Below, piece after piece: positions 10,047-19,009 of a stretch of 64,000 nucleotides of DNA (position 1 is its first letter; every line of letters begins with the position of its first letter). The notes below the pieces were generated by a model. That model saw only the letters and a list, made by a program, of their open reading frames with translations. It was not told where the DNA came from and searched no databases. The translations under genes and the position numbers were made by a program. Origin of the DNA: Nostoc sp. NMS9 (lineage in GTDB: Bacteria > Cyanobacteriota > Cyanobacteriia > Cyanobacteriales > Nostocaceae); NCBI RefSeq assembly GCF_017114995.1, contig NZ_JABXKL010000028.1:1-64000 (forward strand), written 5' to 3'.

Positions 10047-11243
10047 ATGAGTTTGTGGCAACGCCCACTGAAAAGATTACAAGCGATGTCTTACGACAAG
10101 CTGCTTCTCTCCGAGATGCTACGCGAACGCATCTACGCTGAACATAGAACGTATCGGTTCAAACTAAGTTCGCTCAAAGGCTTTGTATCACTCTTTTTGG
10201 TAGGTACTGTATTGAGTGTAGCCCTTGCCGCCTGCTCTGGTGGAGGAACTGGGAGTACTTCTTCCTCTGAAACCCCTGCTGCTAATGCTACTCCTGTGGC
10301 TGCAAGTAAAGATAATGTTGAACTAACTCTAGTTTCCTTTGCTGTCACCAAAGCCGCTCACGAAGCAATTATTCCTAAGTTTGTAGAACAGTGGAAAAAA
10401 GATCATAATCAAACCGTCGTTTTCAAGCAAAGCTATGGTGGTTCTGGTTCCCAAACTCGTGCTGTTATCGATGGTTTGGAAGCAGATGTTGTCCACTTGG
10501 CGCTGGCTGGAGATACCACAAAGATTGAGAAGGCTGGATTAATTCAGCCAGGATGGGAGAAAGAAGTTCCCAACAATGGTATTGTCTCCAAATCTGTTGC
10601 AGCATTAGTCACTCGTTCCGGCAATCCTAAAGGCATCAAGAACTGGCAAGATTTAGCCAAAGACGGTGTGAAATTGATTACTGCTAACCCCAAAACTTCC
10701 GGCGGTGCTAAGTGGAATTTCTTAGCACTATGGGATTCTGTAATTAAAACAGGTGGCGATGAGGCTAAAGCTACTGAATTTGTGACTAAAGTTTACAAAA
10801 ATGTGCCAATCTTGCCTAAAGATGCACGGGAAGCTACTGATACATTTGCCAAGCAAGGGCAGGGAGATGTCTTAATCAACTACGAAAACGAAGTTATTTT
10901 GGCACAGCAAAAGGGCGAGAAGGTTGAGTATGTCGTTCCCGATGTGAATATATCCATCGACAATCCGATCGCTGTGGTAGATAAAAACGTCGATAAGCAC
11001 GGAACCCGCGAAGTTGCTGAAGGTTTTGTGAAATACCTCTATAGCCCAGAAGCACAGCAAGAGTTTGTCAAATTGGGATTCCGTCCTGTGGATGAGACTT
11101 TAGCTCAAACCAAGGAAGTCACAGACAAATTTCCCAAGCTGAAAACTCTGGGTACAGTTGCAGACTTGGGCGGTTGGGAAGCAATTGATAAGAAGTTCTT
11201 CGCAGATGGGGGCGTGTTTGACAAGATTCAAGCCAAAAAATAA
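10047..11243 (+). CDS. sbpA: Sulfate ABC transporter substrate-binding lipoprotein
   Basis: The 398-residue protein binds sulfate outside the inner membrane and delivers it to CysT/CysW. A lipoprotein signal ends at the lipobox ALAAC (about residue 63). The mature part carries the sulfate-binding signature SYGGSGSQTRAV, the EADVVHLALAGD segment, and further conserved ligand-loop residues. The start at 10047 is supported by GGAGG seven bases upstream. The result is an unusually long N-terminal region: codons 13-31 are encoded by a small dispersed repeat (10083-10140) inserted in frame. The cysT gene follows after a 238-bp spacer of heptamers. No ATPase gene cysA is in the window. Confidence 0.94.
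   Translation: MSLWQRPLKRLQAMSYDKLLLSEMLRERIYAEHRTYRFKLSSLKGFVSLFLVGTVLSVALAACSGGGTGSTSSSETPAANATPVAASKDNVELTLVSFAVTKAAHEAIIPKFVEQWKKDHNQTVVFKQSYGGSGSQTRAVIDGLEADVVHLALAGDTTKIEKAGLIQPGWEKEVPNNGIVSKSVAALVTRSGNPKGIKNWQDLAKDGVKLITANPKTSGGAKWNFLALWDSVIKTGGDEAKATEFVTKVYKNVPILPKDAREATDTFAKQGQGDVLINYENEVILAQQKGEKVEYVVPDVNISIDNPIAVVDKNVDKHGTREVAEGFVKYLYSPEAQQEFVKLGFRPVDETLAQTKEVTDKFPKLKTLGTVADLGGWEAIDKKFFADGGVFDKIQAKK
10083..10140 (+). repeat. Small dispersed repeat inserted in the sbpA coding sequence
   Basis: Related to the elements at 32790-32860 and 33110-33180, sharing the GCGATGTCTACGA-like start and the CTACGCGNAGC-like core. It adds about 19 codons upstream of the lipoprotein signal without breaking the frame. 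Confidence 0.7.
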
Positions 11244-11266
11244 TTCGTAATTCGTAATTCGTAATT
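11241..11266. repeat. Heptamer repeat TAATTCG beginning at the sbpA stop codon
   Basis: More than three units of TAATTCG begin at the TAA stop of the preceding gene. AT-rich heptamers recur at about 11455-11478 before cysT. Confidence 0.75.
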
Positions 11267-11481
11267 ACAGCAGATTTCAAGGAAAGTGAGGTAGACAACG
11301 ATTTGTCTGTTACTCATGTATAAAGCGTGTTTTACTCCTGAATTCTGAATTCTGCTGTATGACCCCACAACTTTCTTCTCTTTAGAATTAAAAGTAGTTG
11401 GTCTGTGCTTGAATTACGAATTAGCAATTACGAATACTGGCAAAAAGCTCCTTGTGAATTTTAAATTTTGAATTTTTCACT

Positions 11482-12342
11482 ATGACAACTGTATCTCCTT
11501 CTGTGGAAGTTGAACGCAAAACGCCATTCTGGAAGAGATTGGGGCGAGTTCCTTGGACTTGGCGAATCACCATTGCATACCTGACGGTGATGTTGTTTAT
11601 CCCTATAGTTGCCATGTTCCTGAAAGCAGCTACAGAACCTCCATCAAGGTTTTGGGCGATCGCAACCAGTGATATCGCACTAGCAACATACAACGTAACT
11701 TTTGTGACGGCAATATTTGCTGCCTTACTCAATGGCGTATTTGGAACTCTGATTGCTTGGGTTCTGGTTCGCTACAACTTTCCCTTAAAGCGCTTGATTG
11801 ATGCCACAGTGGATTTACCCTTTGCACTACCAACTTCGGTAGCAGGGTTAACCCTGGCAACAGTTTACAGCGATAACGGGTGGCTAGGTTCGCTACTAGC
11901 ACCACTGGGAATTAAGGTGTCTTTTACCCGCACGGGAGTAGCGGTAGCAATGATATTTATCTCACTACCTTTTATTGTGAGAACTGTGCAACCCGTGCTT
12001 CAGGAAATGGAACATGAAATTGAAGAAGCCGCCTGGTGTCTGGGTGCTTCTCAATGGCAGACCTTCTGGAAAGTGATTTTGCCACCTTTATTTCCCACGA
12101 TTTTGACTGGTGTTGCCTTGGGTTTCTCTCGTGCAGTTGGAGAGTATGGTTCGACTGTGATTATCTCTTCTAATACGCCCTTCCAAGATTTGATCGCACC
12201 TGTACTGATTTTCCAACGGCTAGAGCAGTACGACTATTCTGGTGCAACAGTAATTGGCATAGTTTTACTATCAATTTCGTTGGTACTGTTATTAGCAATT
12301 AATTTCTTACAAGCATGGGCAAGGCGATATGACAGTAGATAA
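11482..12342 (+). CDS. cysT: Sulfate ABC transporter permease CysT
   Basis: The inner-membrane permease half for sulfate/thiosulfate import has 286 residues with six or seven hydrophobic segments. The ABC permease coupling motif reads [23 protein letters not shown] (EAA loop, near residues 180-200), with PTSVAGLTL and [13 protein letters not shown] typical of CysT/CysU. The start codon 11482 is followed at 12329 by cysW, which overlaps the last 14 bases, so the two are translationally coupled. The partner ATPase CysA must be encoded elsewhere. Confidence 0.95.
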   Translation: MTTVSPSVEVERKTPFWKRLGRVPWTWRITIAYLTVMLFIPIVAMFLKAATEPPSRFWAIATSDIALATYNVTFVTAIFAALLNGVFGTLIAWVLVRYNFPLKRLIDATVDLPFALPTSVAGLTLATVYSDNGWLGSLLAPLGIKVSFTRTGVAVAMIFISLPFIVRTVQPVLQEMEHEIEEAAWCLGASQWQTFWKVILPPLFPTILTGVALGFSRAVGEYGSTVIISSNTPFQDLIAPVLIFQRLEQYDYSGATVIGIVLLSISLVLLLAINFLQAWARRYDSR

Positions 12343-13204
12343 GCCAAGTTTTCACTCATCTGCATCTGCATCAGATACAGCCAAGCCGAAAGAGCAGAAA
12401 AGTTGGGTGCCAATAGTTTTAATTGGTATAGCGATCGCCTATTTGGCCCTAGTTCAATATATCCCGGCAATTAACGTTTTTATCCAAGCCTTCAGCAAGG
12501 GAGTTGCGCCGTTTCTGTCCAATCTGACGCGACCAGCTTTTATCCATGCAGCTTGGCTGACACTGTTGTTAGCTGTGATTTCTCTACCTTTAAATACGGT
12601 ATTTGGTTTATGTGCAGCTTGGGCGATCGCTCGTCATAAATTTCCTGGACGCGCCGTAGTTTTGAGCATTATTGACCTGCCCTTTTCGATTTCGCCCGTA
12701 GTTGCAGGATTAATGATTGTGCTACTTTACGGCCGGAATGGGTGGTTTGGCCCTTGGCTCCAAGCCCATGATATCAAGATTATCTTTGCCTTTCCAGGTA
12801 TGGTATTGGCTACAGCCTTCGTGAGTATGCCCTTTGTGGCGCGGGAAGTGATTCCGGTTTTAGAAGAGTTTGGTAAGGATCAAGAAGAAGCTGCTAGAAC
12901 ACTAGGTGCAAAAGATTGGCAGATATTTTTGCGCGTCACCCTACCCAGTATTCGTTGGGGCTTACTCTACGGTTTAATTTTGACCAATGCCAGAGCAATG
13001 GGTGAATTCGGAGCAGTTTCAGTAGTATCTGGTAACATTGCTGACCAAACCCAGAGCCTACCACTGTTTGTAGAAGACGCTTACAAACAATACGAAACTG
13101 AAGCTGCCTTCTCTGCGGCTGTACTGTTAGCGTTGCTAGCAGTAGTAACCTTGGTGCTGAAGGAGATTCTAGAACGGAAAACCCGCATTAAAAATGTTGA
13201 ATAG
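12329..13204 (+). CDS. cysW: Sulfate ABC transporter permease CysW
   Basis: The second permease half has 291 residues. A hydrophilic N-terminal stretch of about 28 residues is followed by multiple membrane helices, [20 protein letters not shown], and the coupling loop [18 protein letters not shown]. The [16 protein letters not shown] segment is characteristic of CysW. It overlaps cysT by 14 bases. Downstream the NIL-domain gene follows after 150 bases in the same direction, where cysA would often be found. Confidence 0.95.
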   Translation: MTVDKPSFHSSASASDTAKPKEQKSWVPIVLIGIAIAYLALVQYIPAINVFIQAFSKGVAPFLSNLTRPAFIHAAWLTLLLAVISLPLNTVFGLCAAWAIARHKFPGRAVVLSIIDLPFSISPVVAGLMIVLLYGRNGWFGPWLQAHDIKIIFAFPGMVLATAFVSMPFVAREVIPVLEEFGKDQEEAARTLGAKDWQIFLRVTLPSIRWGLLYGLILTNARAMGEFGAVSVVSGNIADQTQSLPLFVEDAYKQYETEAAFSAAVLLALLAVVTLVLKEILERKTRIKNVE

Positions 13205-13323
13205 AAAAATCAAGCGATTATAGTTATCTTTTGAAATAGGATACAAGCAAATCATGGGACATGGTACGATCTACCTAGTACCTATCAGGAAATTACCGTT
13301 AGGGTTAAGAGTAGTTCTGTACC

Positions 13324-13346
13324 AATCCCGATTAGGGATTGAAATA
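13324..13346. repeat. CRISPR-repeat-like half unit / hairpin
   Basis: AATCCC and GGGATT arms (13324-13329, 13335-13340) with a short loop are followed by GAAAT. Read on the minus strand it gives TTTCAATCCCTAATCGGGATT with one trailing T mismatch, which resembles the first half of a common 37-nt cyanobacterial CRISPR repeat. No second unit or spacer is present. Confidence 0.45.
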
Positions 13347-13354
13347 ACTCAGAT

Positions 13355-13621
13355 ATGGCTACTGACAATACACTTACCAATAAACGGATTCGACTCAGAA
13401 TTCCTAAAGATTATCACCAGGAACCTGTTATTTCTCGCCTGGTGTCTGACTATGGACTGATTGTGAATATCACGGCAGCGATTTTGGGAGCCAATGCTGT
13501 CGGAGATGGTTGGTTTGACCTTGAACTACAAGGAACAGATGCACAAATTCAAAGCGGGTTAACTTATCTCCGCGACTTGGAATTGGAAGTCTGGGATGAT
13601 ACTAAAGCAAGCGATTGGTAA
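13355..13621 (+). CDS. Stand-alone NIL-domain protein
   Basis: This 88-residue protein is almost entirely one NIL domain: IRLRIPKDYHQEPVISRLVS, YGLIVNITAA, GWFDLELQG and a final LRDLELEVW strand. NIL domains form ferredoxin-like folds and usually sit at the C-terminus of methionine-importer ATPases (MetN), where they bind substrate and inhibit transport, or next to ferredoxin domains. Here the module is free-standing, directly downstream of sulfate permease genes. The role is unknown; a regulatory or ligand-binding role in sulfur uptake is an inference from position. Confidence 0.88.
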   Translation: MATDNTLTNKRIRLRIPKDYHQEPVISRLVSDYGLIVNITAAILGANAVGDGWFDLELQGTDAQIQSGLTYLRDLELEVWDDTKASDW

Positions 13622-13678
13622 GGATTATAGCAACACAAACAGTTTATTTATCTGGCTTTAAGAGAATTGCAACCCGCA

Positions 13679-13717
13679 GATCCCCAACTTCGTAAAAGTT
13701 GTCGGGGATCTTGTTTC
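13679..13717 (+). terminator. Rho-independent terminator after the cysTW-NIL genes
   Basis: The arms GATCCCCAACTT and AAGTTGTCGGGGATC pair with one bulge around a five-base loop and are followed by TTGTTT. It also lies downstream of the convergent gene at 13752. Confidence 0.75.
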
Positions 13718-13751
13718 TCATGAATGATTCAGAATTGCTGTAGTGGTTTGT

Positions 13752-15266
13752 CTACAAAAGGGTATACCAAATACCGTTATTATTTTGACGTAAAATACGG
13801 TATCTTCCCTCAAGAAATTCTAGCATTCTTGGAAAATTTTTGTTGATAGTAGGCTGCTGAATATAATCAATAAAGATATAAGGAGGCTTAGATGAATCTA
13901 ACTCTTCTAGAAGTTTTGTCCATTGCTCAGGCAGAAAATATTCAAGTGCCCAACCACGTAGTGATGTTGCCTGAGTCCGATTGGAGAAGTAATAAATAGA
14001 TGGATCGCCAGCTACATAAATCTTACCAGGAAGACTTCCTGGTTGGGAGATAAATTCAGCCTCTGAACGAAGAGATGGATATTTTTCTCTAAAAACAGTC
14101 TGATATTTGAATCGTGTATCTTCAGTTAAAGCAAAGTTATTATTAACCAGAACAACACTCTTTTTTATAAGAGTGTTCGATAAAGGTAATAAAAACAAAA
14201 ATATTAGCAAGATTGTAGTAAATGGGGAACTCAATTTTTTTAAAGACTCCCATAAAACATCTAATCCTTTAGTTGCTAAAATACCTAAAGGTACAAATAA
14301 TAGTAAATAATGGTATTCCCAAAATGCCCCACGTTGTAGAACAATCACACCCCAAGCAAAAATACACCAAATCACAAGTAGCAAAGTCAATATATTCTTA
14401 GACTTACGCAATGATACATCTACTGCAACAGTAGCGGCTAAAAGTAGAGGGTAAAAATTATTTAAGAACCATTTTATTCCTGCAAAAAGCCCACTTGGGT
14501 CAAATTGGGAATTAGCAACAATCCGAGGTGGATATAAAAAGAATGTTTGATACAAAATTGGTAAACTATTAAACCAGGCAAAATAGCTAACAATAAATAA
14601 AATAGGAAATGTAATCCCCATAAAAAGTGGAATAACTATTTCTACAAAACTTTTTTGAATTTGCTCCCGTTTTATTATCACAGAATATATCAAAATAGTT
14701 AGCCAAAATGAAATTAATATTAGCAGAAGTATTAATTTAAAAATGAGGACAATTCCACCAACAAAACCTGACAGTAAAAGTGGAAAAAATCTTTGTCTTC
14801 CTTCATATTTAAAAGATTGAGAAGTCAGCCAAAGACAAATGAATAAAGGAAAACTAACCAGTGCTTCCACTTGAGTAAGATGCCAAGGCTGTGAAACAGT
14901 ATAGTAAACGCCAACCGTTAACAAAGGTACTAGACTGGCGATTATCGGATGCCGAAAATAGCTTTTTAGACTCAGCAACAATACTATAGACAGAAACACC
15001 ATATAAATAAGTTCAAAGAGATGGATGCCAATCTCGTTAAAACCAAATAAAGTTCCCGCTAAAAAGTAAAAGTAAAAAATCCCTGGTTGCTTCACATCCC
15101 AAAAATCACGATATAGTAACTTTCCTTGTTGCATCTCCAAAGCACCTAGCCTAAAAAATGCTTGATCTCCATCAAATGGAAAAGGCAAATGTATAAGACC
15201 AATAATCACAATTGCAATCAAAACTAGAAAGTCAATTTTATTTAATTTAGTAATATTAATCATCAA
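13752..15266 (-). CDS. GT39-like membrane glycosyltransferase
   Basis: The 504-residue protein has about ten membrane helices and a soluble C-terminal part. The N-terminal loop after helix 1 carries PFPFDGDQAFFRLGALEM, with the acidic pair expected in the catalytic periplasmic loop of GT-C (dolichyl-phosphate-mannose mannosyltransferase/PMT-like) enzymes. RDFWDVKQPGIFY follows. Such enzymes use polyprenyl-phosphate sugars at the outer face of the inner membrane. Acceptor and sugar are unknown. It sits on the opposite strand between two NIL genes, inside an otherwise sulfur-related block, which suggests insertion. Confidence 0.8.
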   Translation of the reverse strand: MMINITKLNKIDFLVLIAIVIIGLIHLPFPFDGDQAFFRLGALEMQQGKLLYRDFWDVKQPGIFYFYFLAGTLFGFNEIGIHLFELIYMVFLSIVLLLSLKSYFRHPIIASLVPLLTVGVYYTVSQPWHLTQVEALVSFPLFICLWLTSQSFKYEGRQRFFPLLLSGFVGGIVLIFKLILLLILISFWLTILIYSVIIKREQIQKSFVEIVIPLFMGITFPILFIVSYFAWFNSLPILYQTFFLYPPRIVANSQFDPSGLFAGIKWFLNNFYPLLLAATVAVDVSLRKSKNILTLLLVIWCIFAWGVIVLQRGAFWEYHYLLLFVPLGILATKGLDVLWESLKKLSSPFTTILLIFLFLLPLSNTLIKKSVVLVNNNFALTEDTRFKYQTVFREKYPSLRSEAEFISQPGSLPGKIYVAGDPSIYYFSNRTQATSLRGWALEYFLPEQWTKLLEELDSSKPPYIFIDYIQQPTINKNFPRMLEFLEGRYRILRQNNNGIWYTLL

Positions 15267-15504
15267 CCTTAATAATTAAAATTTAAGCAACTATCCTACA
15301 CTGATTAATATCCTAACAGGGTAAAGAGCAAGGCAATTTTAGGATATGAACTTAAAGTTTAAAGTTTCTGCGATCGCGTCAACACTGACTTTTCATTTTA
15401 TTAAAAATTAGCTGAAGTACCAAAAATATTTCAGTAAGTAGGCAGGAATAAATTAAAGTATATTAACTAATGTAAAAAACAGAATGTTTTCTCTACTTTG
15501 AACG

Positions 15505-15530
15505 CTCTAGCCCTCAAAGTAGGGCTAGAG
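15505..15530. terminator. Perfect hairpin, possible terminator
   Basis: The arms CTCTAGCCCT and AGGGCTAGAG pair perfectly around CAAAGT. No U-tract follows on either strand, so function as an intrinsic terminator is uncertain. Confidence 0.4.
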
Positions 15531-15600
15531 GCGCTTAATCTAAACCTTTAATTATTAACACCGTTCTACTTCTTACACTGGAGGAAATAAGTATGAGTAG

Positions 15601-15727
15601 ACTTCTTGCATAAATCAAAAAAAGAACCCCACCCCGCCTTTGACTTACGTCAAATTCTCCCCTCCCCGCCTGCGGGGAGGGGTTGGGGGTGGGGTGTTAG
15701 GGGACTTTTCCAAGAGGTCTAATAAAA
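15601..15727. mobile_element. Foldback (MITE-like) repeat element
   Basis: An outer pair ACCCCACCCC / GGGGTGGGGT encloses a perfect inner hairpin CCCCTCCCCGC / GCGGGGAGGGG. Highly structured GC-rich elements of this type occur in many copies in Nostoc genomes. It begins immediately after a ribosome site and start codon. Confidence 0.6.
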
Positions 15728-16084
15728 ACTTTCCTTCCAAGTGGAACATCTAACGTCGTCCACAGCCTAAGTCTCAAGTTGCGCGTGGATCGCTCAAACC
15801 GGACTATTTCTTGAAAAGATACCTGACTTTATATTCTTGCAAAAATGTCAACCGTATTAACCTCATGACTGTCTAAATAAAATAAGTATATTTTACGTAA
15901 ATTTGCCAATTGTTTTTTTGCGGTCTTTGTGAGACTCTCCTTTACATAACATTTAATGCATTAAATCGATAGACTTACAGTAGTTTAATAAAAGCCAGAA
16001 ATATGAAAATTTCTATGAGGCTGACATTCAAGCAGGCACAGTTGAGTTGTGAGGACACGACATCAGCAAAATTCTCTGCCGAAC

Positions 16085-16185
16085 CAAAAAATTGCGTAGG
16101 CGCAGCCCGCACTTCTGTACGAGACGCTGCGCGTAGCTTCCTTCCACGAAGTGGTACGGCAGCATCAGTGACCACCGTAGGCATG
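16085..16185. repeat. Dispersed repeat, compound
   Basis: Contains TTGCGTAGGCGCAGCCCGC and GAGACGCTGCGCGTAGCTTC, which match the palindromic repeat families seen at 9833, 28680 and 59790. Confidence 0.6.
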
Positions 16186-16204
16186 GCTATTGGAAATTAA
16201 TCTG

Positions 16205-16870
16205 ATGTCTCAGAGTAAATCTGTAGAACCCGCTTCAGTCCACAGTCGAATTCTCGTGCCTCAACGGTATAATAGGCAACCTGTAATTTCTCGACTGGTT
16301 TCTCGGTATGGTTTAACCGTCAATATTAAAGCTGCATCCTTGACATCCGACAATGACAGCGATGGCTGGTTTGATTTGGAACTTTCAGGAAATCCCCAAA
16401 AACTGACAAATAGTCTATCTTACTTGCAAGGATTGGGAGTGAATTTGTTGCAACTAGCGATCGCTAACCAAATTCAACCCAACCAGCACACTTTACCTTT
16501 CCCAAATTCAGCTATCAAACTGAGTCCCAAAGACTCTGCATGGCTGACAAATAAATGGCAAGAACAATTCCAGCAATGGATTTCTCAGGGTCAAACCAAT
16601 CGATTACGCTTGCAACTGTGCATCTTAAAATCTTATTACCAAGAACCAGTGATTTCCGAGTTAGTTTCTCGTTATGGACTAACAGTCAATATCACCAGTG
16701 CGCTACTTCAACCCGATACGCAAGATGACGGCTGGTTTGACTTGGATTTGTGGGGGAGAACAAAGCAACTCTACTCTAGCCTGAGTTATTTAGAAAAACT
16801 GGGACTACCGATTTGGTTGGATTTGTCTAGCGTTTATAGCGATGTCTACGACGGGCTACGCCTACGCTAA
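16205..16870 (+). CDS. Protein with two NIL domains
   Basis: The protein has 221 residues from ATG 16205; a TTG at 16190 gives a five-residue extension. Two NIL domains are visible, about residues 13-85 (RILVPQRYNRQPVISRLVS, GWFDLELSG) and about 135-210 (RLQLCILKSYYQEPVISELVS, GWFDLDLWG), joined by a Gln-rich linker. The C-terminal ten residues and the stop codon come from a dispersed repeat (16842-16870), so the original tail has been replaced. It is followed by another NIL gene 22 bases downstream, so they are probably co-transcribed. Confidence 0.85.
   Translation: MSQSKSVEPASVHSRILVPQRYNRQPVISRLVSRYGLTVNIKAASLTSDNDSDGWFDLELSGNPQKLTNSLSYLQGLGVNLLQLAIANQIQPNQHTLPFPNSAIKLSPKDSAWLTNKWQEQFQQWISQGQTNRLRLQLCILKSYYQEPVISELVSRYGLTVNITSALLQPDTQDDGWFDLDLWGRTKQLYSSLSYLEKLGLPIWLDLSSVYSDVYDGLRLR
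16842..16870 (+). repeat. Dispersed repeat forming the 3' end of a NIL gene
   Basis: GCGATGTCTACGACGGGCT followed by ACGCCTACGC, the same family as 9833-9865. It supplies the last codons and the TAA of the upstream gene. Confidence 0.75.
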
Positions 16871-16892
16871 TTAATAAAATCATCACTATCCA

Positions 16893-17225
16893 ATGGCAGC
16901 ACTAAATAACCAAAAAACCAATTCCCAAAACAGATTATCACTGGTTTCTTCAGTTTATAAAAAAAGCCAAGTCACTCAGATTCGTCTGCGGATACATATT
17001 CCCAAATGCTATCTGCAAGCACCCGTGATTTCGCAGTTAATTTCTACTTATGGCTTAGTAGTTAATATTACTAAAGCTATGTTACGACCAAATGCAGATG
17101 GATGCTTTGACATTGAACTGCGGGGAACAGTGCCACAAATTTCTAGCGGTTTAGCTTACCTAGAATCCTTGAATCTTAGAATTGTGGGCAAGCCTAATGC
17201 TGAAGGCGATAGCTGGTTTTACTGA
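16893..17225 (+). CDS. NIL-domain protein
   Basis: The 110-residue protein has an N-terminal polar extension of about 25 residues, then one NIL domain (IRLRIHIPKCYLQAPVISQL, YGLVVNITKAM, GCFDIELRG). It is the third NIL protein in this block and lies 22 bases after the double-NIL gene. It ends seven bases from the convergent stop of the CysR-like regulator. Function is unknown beyond the domain; a link to sulfate uptake is inferred from position. Confidence 0.85.
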   Translation: MAALNNQKTNSQNRLSLVSSVYKKSQVTQIRLRIHIPKCYLQAPVISQLISTYGLVVNITKAMLRPNADGCFDIELRGTVPQISSGLAYLESLNLRIVGKPNAEGDSWFY

Positions 17226-17231
17226 AATAAT

Positions 17232-17822
17232 TTAAATTTCATAGTACCAAATTTCTTCTTCTCGCAACACAATTCGATGTAGGGAGAGACGATCGATCAA
17301 GCCCTCTTGCTCAAACTGTCCAAGAACACGAGTGATAGTCACACGAGTTGAACCGAGCATTTCCGCCAGGTCTTCATGAGTCAGACGCATATCTATTAAA
17401 CGTCCCTTCTCAACTTCCGAACCAAACTTTTTGGATAACCATGCCAATAGCTTGATGAGCATAGTATCCACTTTTTTATGGCTACGAATAATCATCAATT
17501 CTTGAGCCTGTTGGATATGGGCAAGTAGAGTTTCTGTTAGTTCAGTCCACTCCTCTAGAGGTAAAACTGTTGCCTCCACTTTAGTTAGGCATTCCATCTG
17601 ATAAGGTTCTAATTTTGACAACCTCTTACCAACGACATCTCCAGGCCCCCACAATCCTAGAGCGACAGTTGTACCATCTTCCAGATAGCTAAAAGTTCTG
17701 ACAAAACCCGTTTCAATCTTCCAAAGGTCGTTATGATGCTCTGGCAGAAATGACCTACGGGCAAAAAGTTGCTTAGTATTGTTACTGTTTGAACTAGAGA
17801 AGCTTGTGTACAAAGACACCAT
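17232..17822 (-). CDS. cysR: Crp/Fnr-family regulator, CysR-like
   Basis: The 196-residue protein has a short cyclic-nucleotide-binding-like beta barrel (about 25-95, with GFVRTFSYLEDG and GLWGPGDVVG), a dimerisation helix, and a C-terminal winged helix with LTHEDLAEMLGSTRVTITRVL (about 148-168) as recognition region. The size and the position amid sulfate transport and cysteine genes match CysR, the sulfur-responsive Crp-type regulator described in Synechococcus. The barrel lacks an obvious cAMP-binding Arg-Ser motif, so it probably senses something else. The symbol is an inference from family and neighbourhood. Confidence 0.78.
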   Translation of the reverse strand: MVSLYTSFSSSNSNNTKQLFARRSFLPEHHNDLWKIETGFVRTFSYLEDGTTVALGLWGPGDVVGKRLSKLEPYQMECLTKVEATVLPLEEWTELTETLLAHIQQAQELMIIRSHKKVDTMLIKLLAWLSKKFGSEVEKGRLIDMRLTHEDLAEMLGSTRVTITRVLGQFEQEGLIDRLSLHRIVLREEEIWYYEI

Positions 17823-17902
17823 ATTATATAAAACTATTCTCCGATAAGTTAACCGTAGTATTACATTTATATCAGGTTATAAGAACCTATGGGTATTTTA
17901 AA

Positions 17903-17982
17903 GAGGGGAGAGGGGCAGGGGAGCAGGGGAGCAGGGGAGCAGGGGAGAAGGGGAGCAGGGGAGCAGGGGAGCAGAGGAGAAG
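17903..17982. repeat. GGGGAGCA octamer tandem repeat
   Basis: About nine G-rich units (GGGGAGCA and variants) lie between the divergent starts of the CysR-like gene and the 3' end of cysE. The G-runs could form quadruplex structures. Confidence 0.8.
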
Positions 17983-18051
17983 TTGCAGTAAGTTTTTCCC
18001 CTCTGCCCCTCCGCACCTCTGCCTCTTGTGCCCAATGCCCAATGCCCTAAA

Positions 18052-18780
18052 CTAAATTCCCGCACCATCAAGAAAATCTTCAATCATCCCATCAGAATTT
18101 TTGCTCTTAGGGTTGTTGGTTAATTCGTCGCCAAGCTCAGTTGGGGACAAACTTGATTGATCTTCCAACTGCTCAAACTGTTTCTCTAAAGACTTGACGC
18201 GTTCAAATAAAGCGCGGATCACTTCAGCTTCTACGTCGCGTACTTTATCATGATCCAGAACATTGCTATTTAAGTTGTTTTGACGAGTCACGCGCCCTGG
18301 AATCCCAACTACTGTAGTGTTACTGGGGACATCTCGTAGCACCACAGAACCGGCTCCTATACGGACGCGATCGCCAATTTGAATATTTCCCAATACCTTC
18401 GCACCTGCTCCCACAACTACATGAGAGCCTAAAGTTGGATGGCGTTTGCCGCTTTCTTTCCCAGTCCCGCCAAGGGTGACACCTTGATAAATCAGAGCAT
18501 AATCCCCCACGATCGCAGTCTCACCAATCACAACTCCCATGCCGTGGTCAATAAACACTCCCTGGCCAATTAATGCGCCAGGATGGATTTCAATTCCGGT
18601 AAAAAACCTACTAAGATGAGAGATGAATCTTGGTATAAAGGGAATGCCAATTTTATACAGCCAGTGTGCCAATCGATGAAATATTAGGGCTTGGAGTCCA
18701 GGGTAACAGAACAATACTTCTAGCCAGTTACGGGCTGCTGGGTCACGCTCAAAAATGGTTCGCAAATCAGTTAGTAGCAT
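18052..18780 (-). CDS. cysE: Serine O-acetyltransferase CysE
   Basis: The enzyme makes O-acetylserine, the acceptor for sulfide in cysteine synthesis. The 242 residues from ATG 18780 contain the helical N-terminal SATase region (LRTIFERDPAARNWLEV) and the left-handed beta-helix with HPGALIGQGVFIDHGMGVVIG and VTLGGTGKESGKRHPTLG. A frame from 18843 adds 21 unlikely residues. The protein ends in Ile, as needed for CysE tails that insert into the CysK active site to form the cysteine synthase complex. cysK lies 700 bases away in the opposite direction. Confidence 0.94.
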   Translation of the reverse strand: MLLTDLRTIFERDPAARNWLEVLFCYPGLQALIFHRLAHWLYKIGIPFIPRFISHLSRFFTGIEIHPGALIGQGVFIDHGMGVVIGETAIVGDYALIYQGVTLGGTGKESGKRHPTLGSHVVVGAGAKVLGNIQIGDRVRIGAGSVVLRDVPSNTTVVGIPGRVTRQNNLNSNVLDHDKVRDVEAEVIRALFERVKSLEKQFEQLEDQSSLSPTELGDELTNNPKSKNSDGMIEDFLDGAGI

Positions 18781-19009
18781 ACTCTGTTGAGATTTTTGTT
18801 GGTAGGTGAGGCTCTGAAAACAGAAACTCAGGATAATTCCCACTAAAAGATTCGAGTCATTTATGGGAATTCTGTAAGTTTACAATCTACGGTAAGTCGA
18901 TAGAGTATAGTGTTTTTGTGGGTAATAAGTGGGATGCTATCACATTCCACAGTTGAAAAAAATTAATTTCGCATAAACTGCGATAAGTCCCTCAATTCAC
19001 CGTAGTATA

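Larger units (their letters stand above)
15267..16204. other. Repeat-rich spacer with a possible gene remnant
   Basis: No intact gene. It holds a perfect hairpin (15505-15530), a strong ribosome site GGAGGAAATAAGT directly followed by ATG (15596) and only six codons, a foldback repeat (15601-15727), and another dispersed repeat (16085-16185). The ribosome site closely resembles that of sbpA. The frame 16003-16200 is largely repeat sequence and is not called as a gene. Confidence 0.55.

Noticed and set aside
13254..13460. 68-codon frame overlapping the NIL gene start
   Set aside because: Overlaps the clear NIL domain in another frame and has no features.
16003..16200. 65-codon frame before the double-NIL gene
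   Set aside because: Mostly dispersed-repeat sequence; opposite strand open for the same reason.
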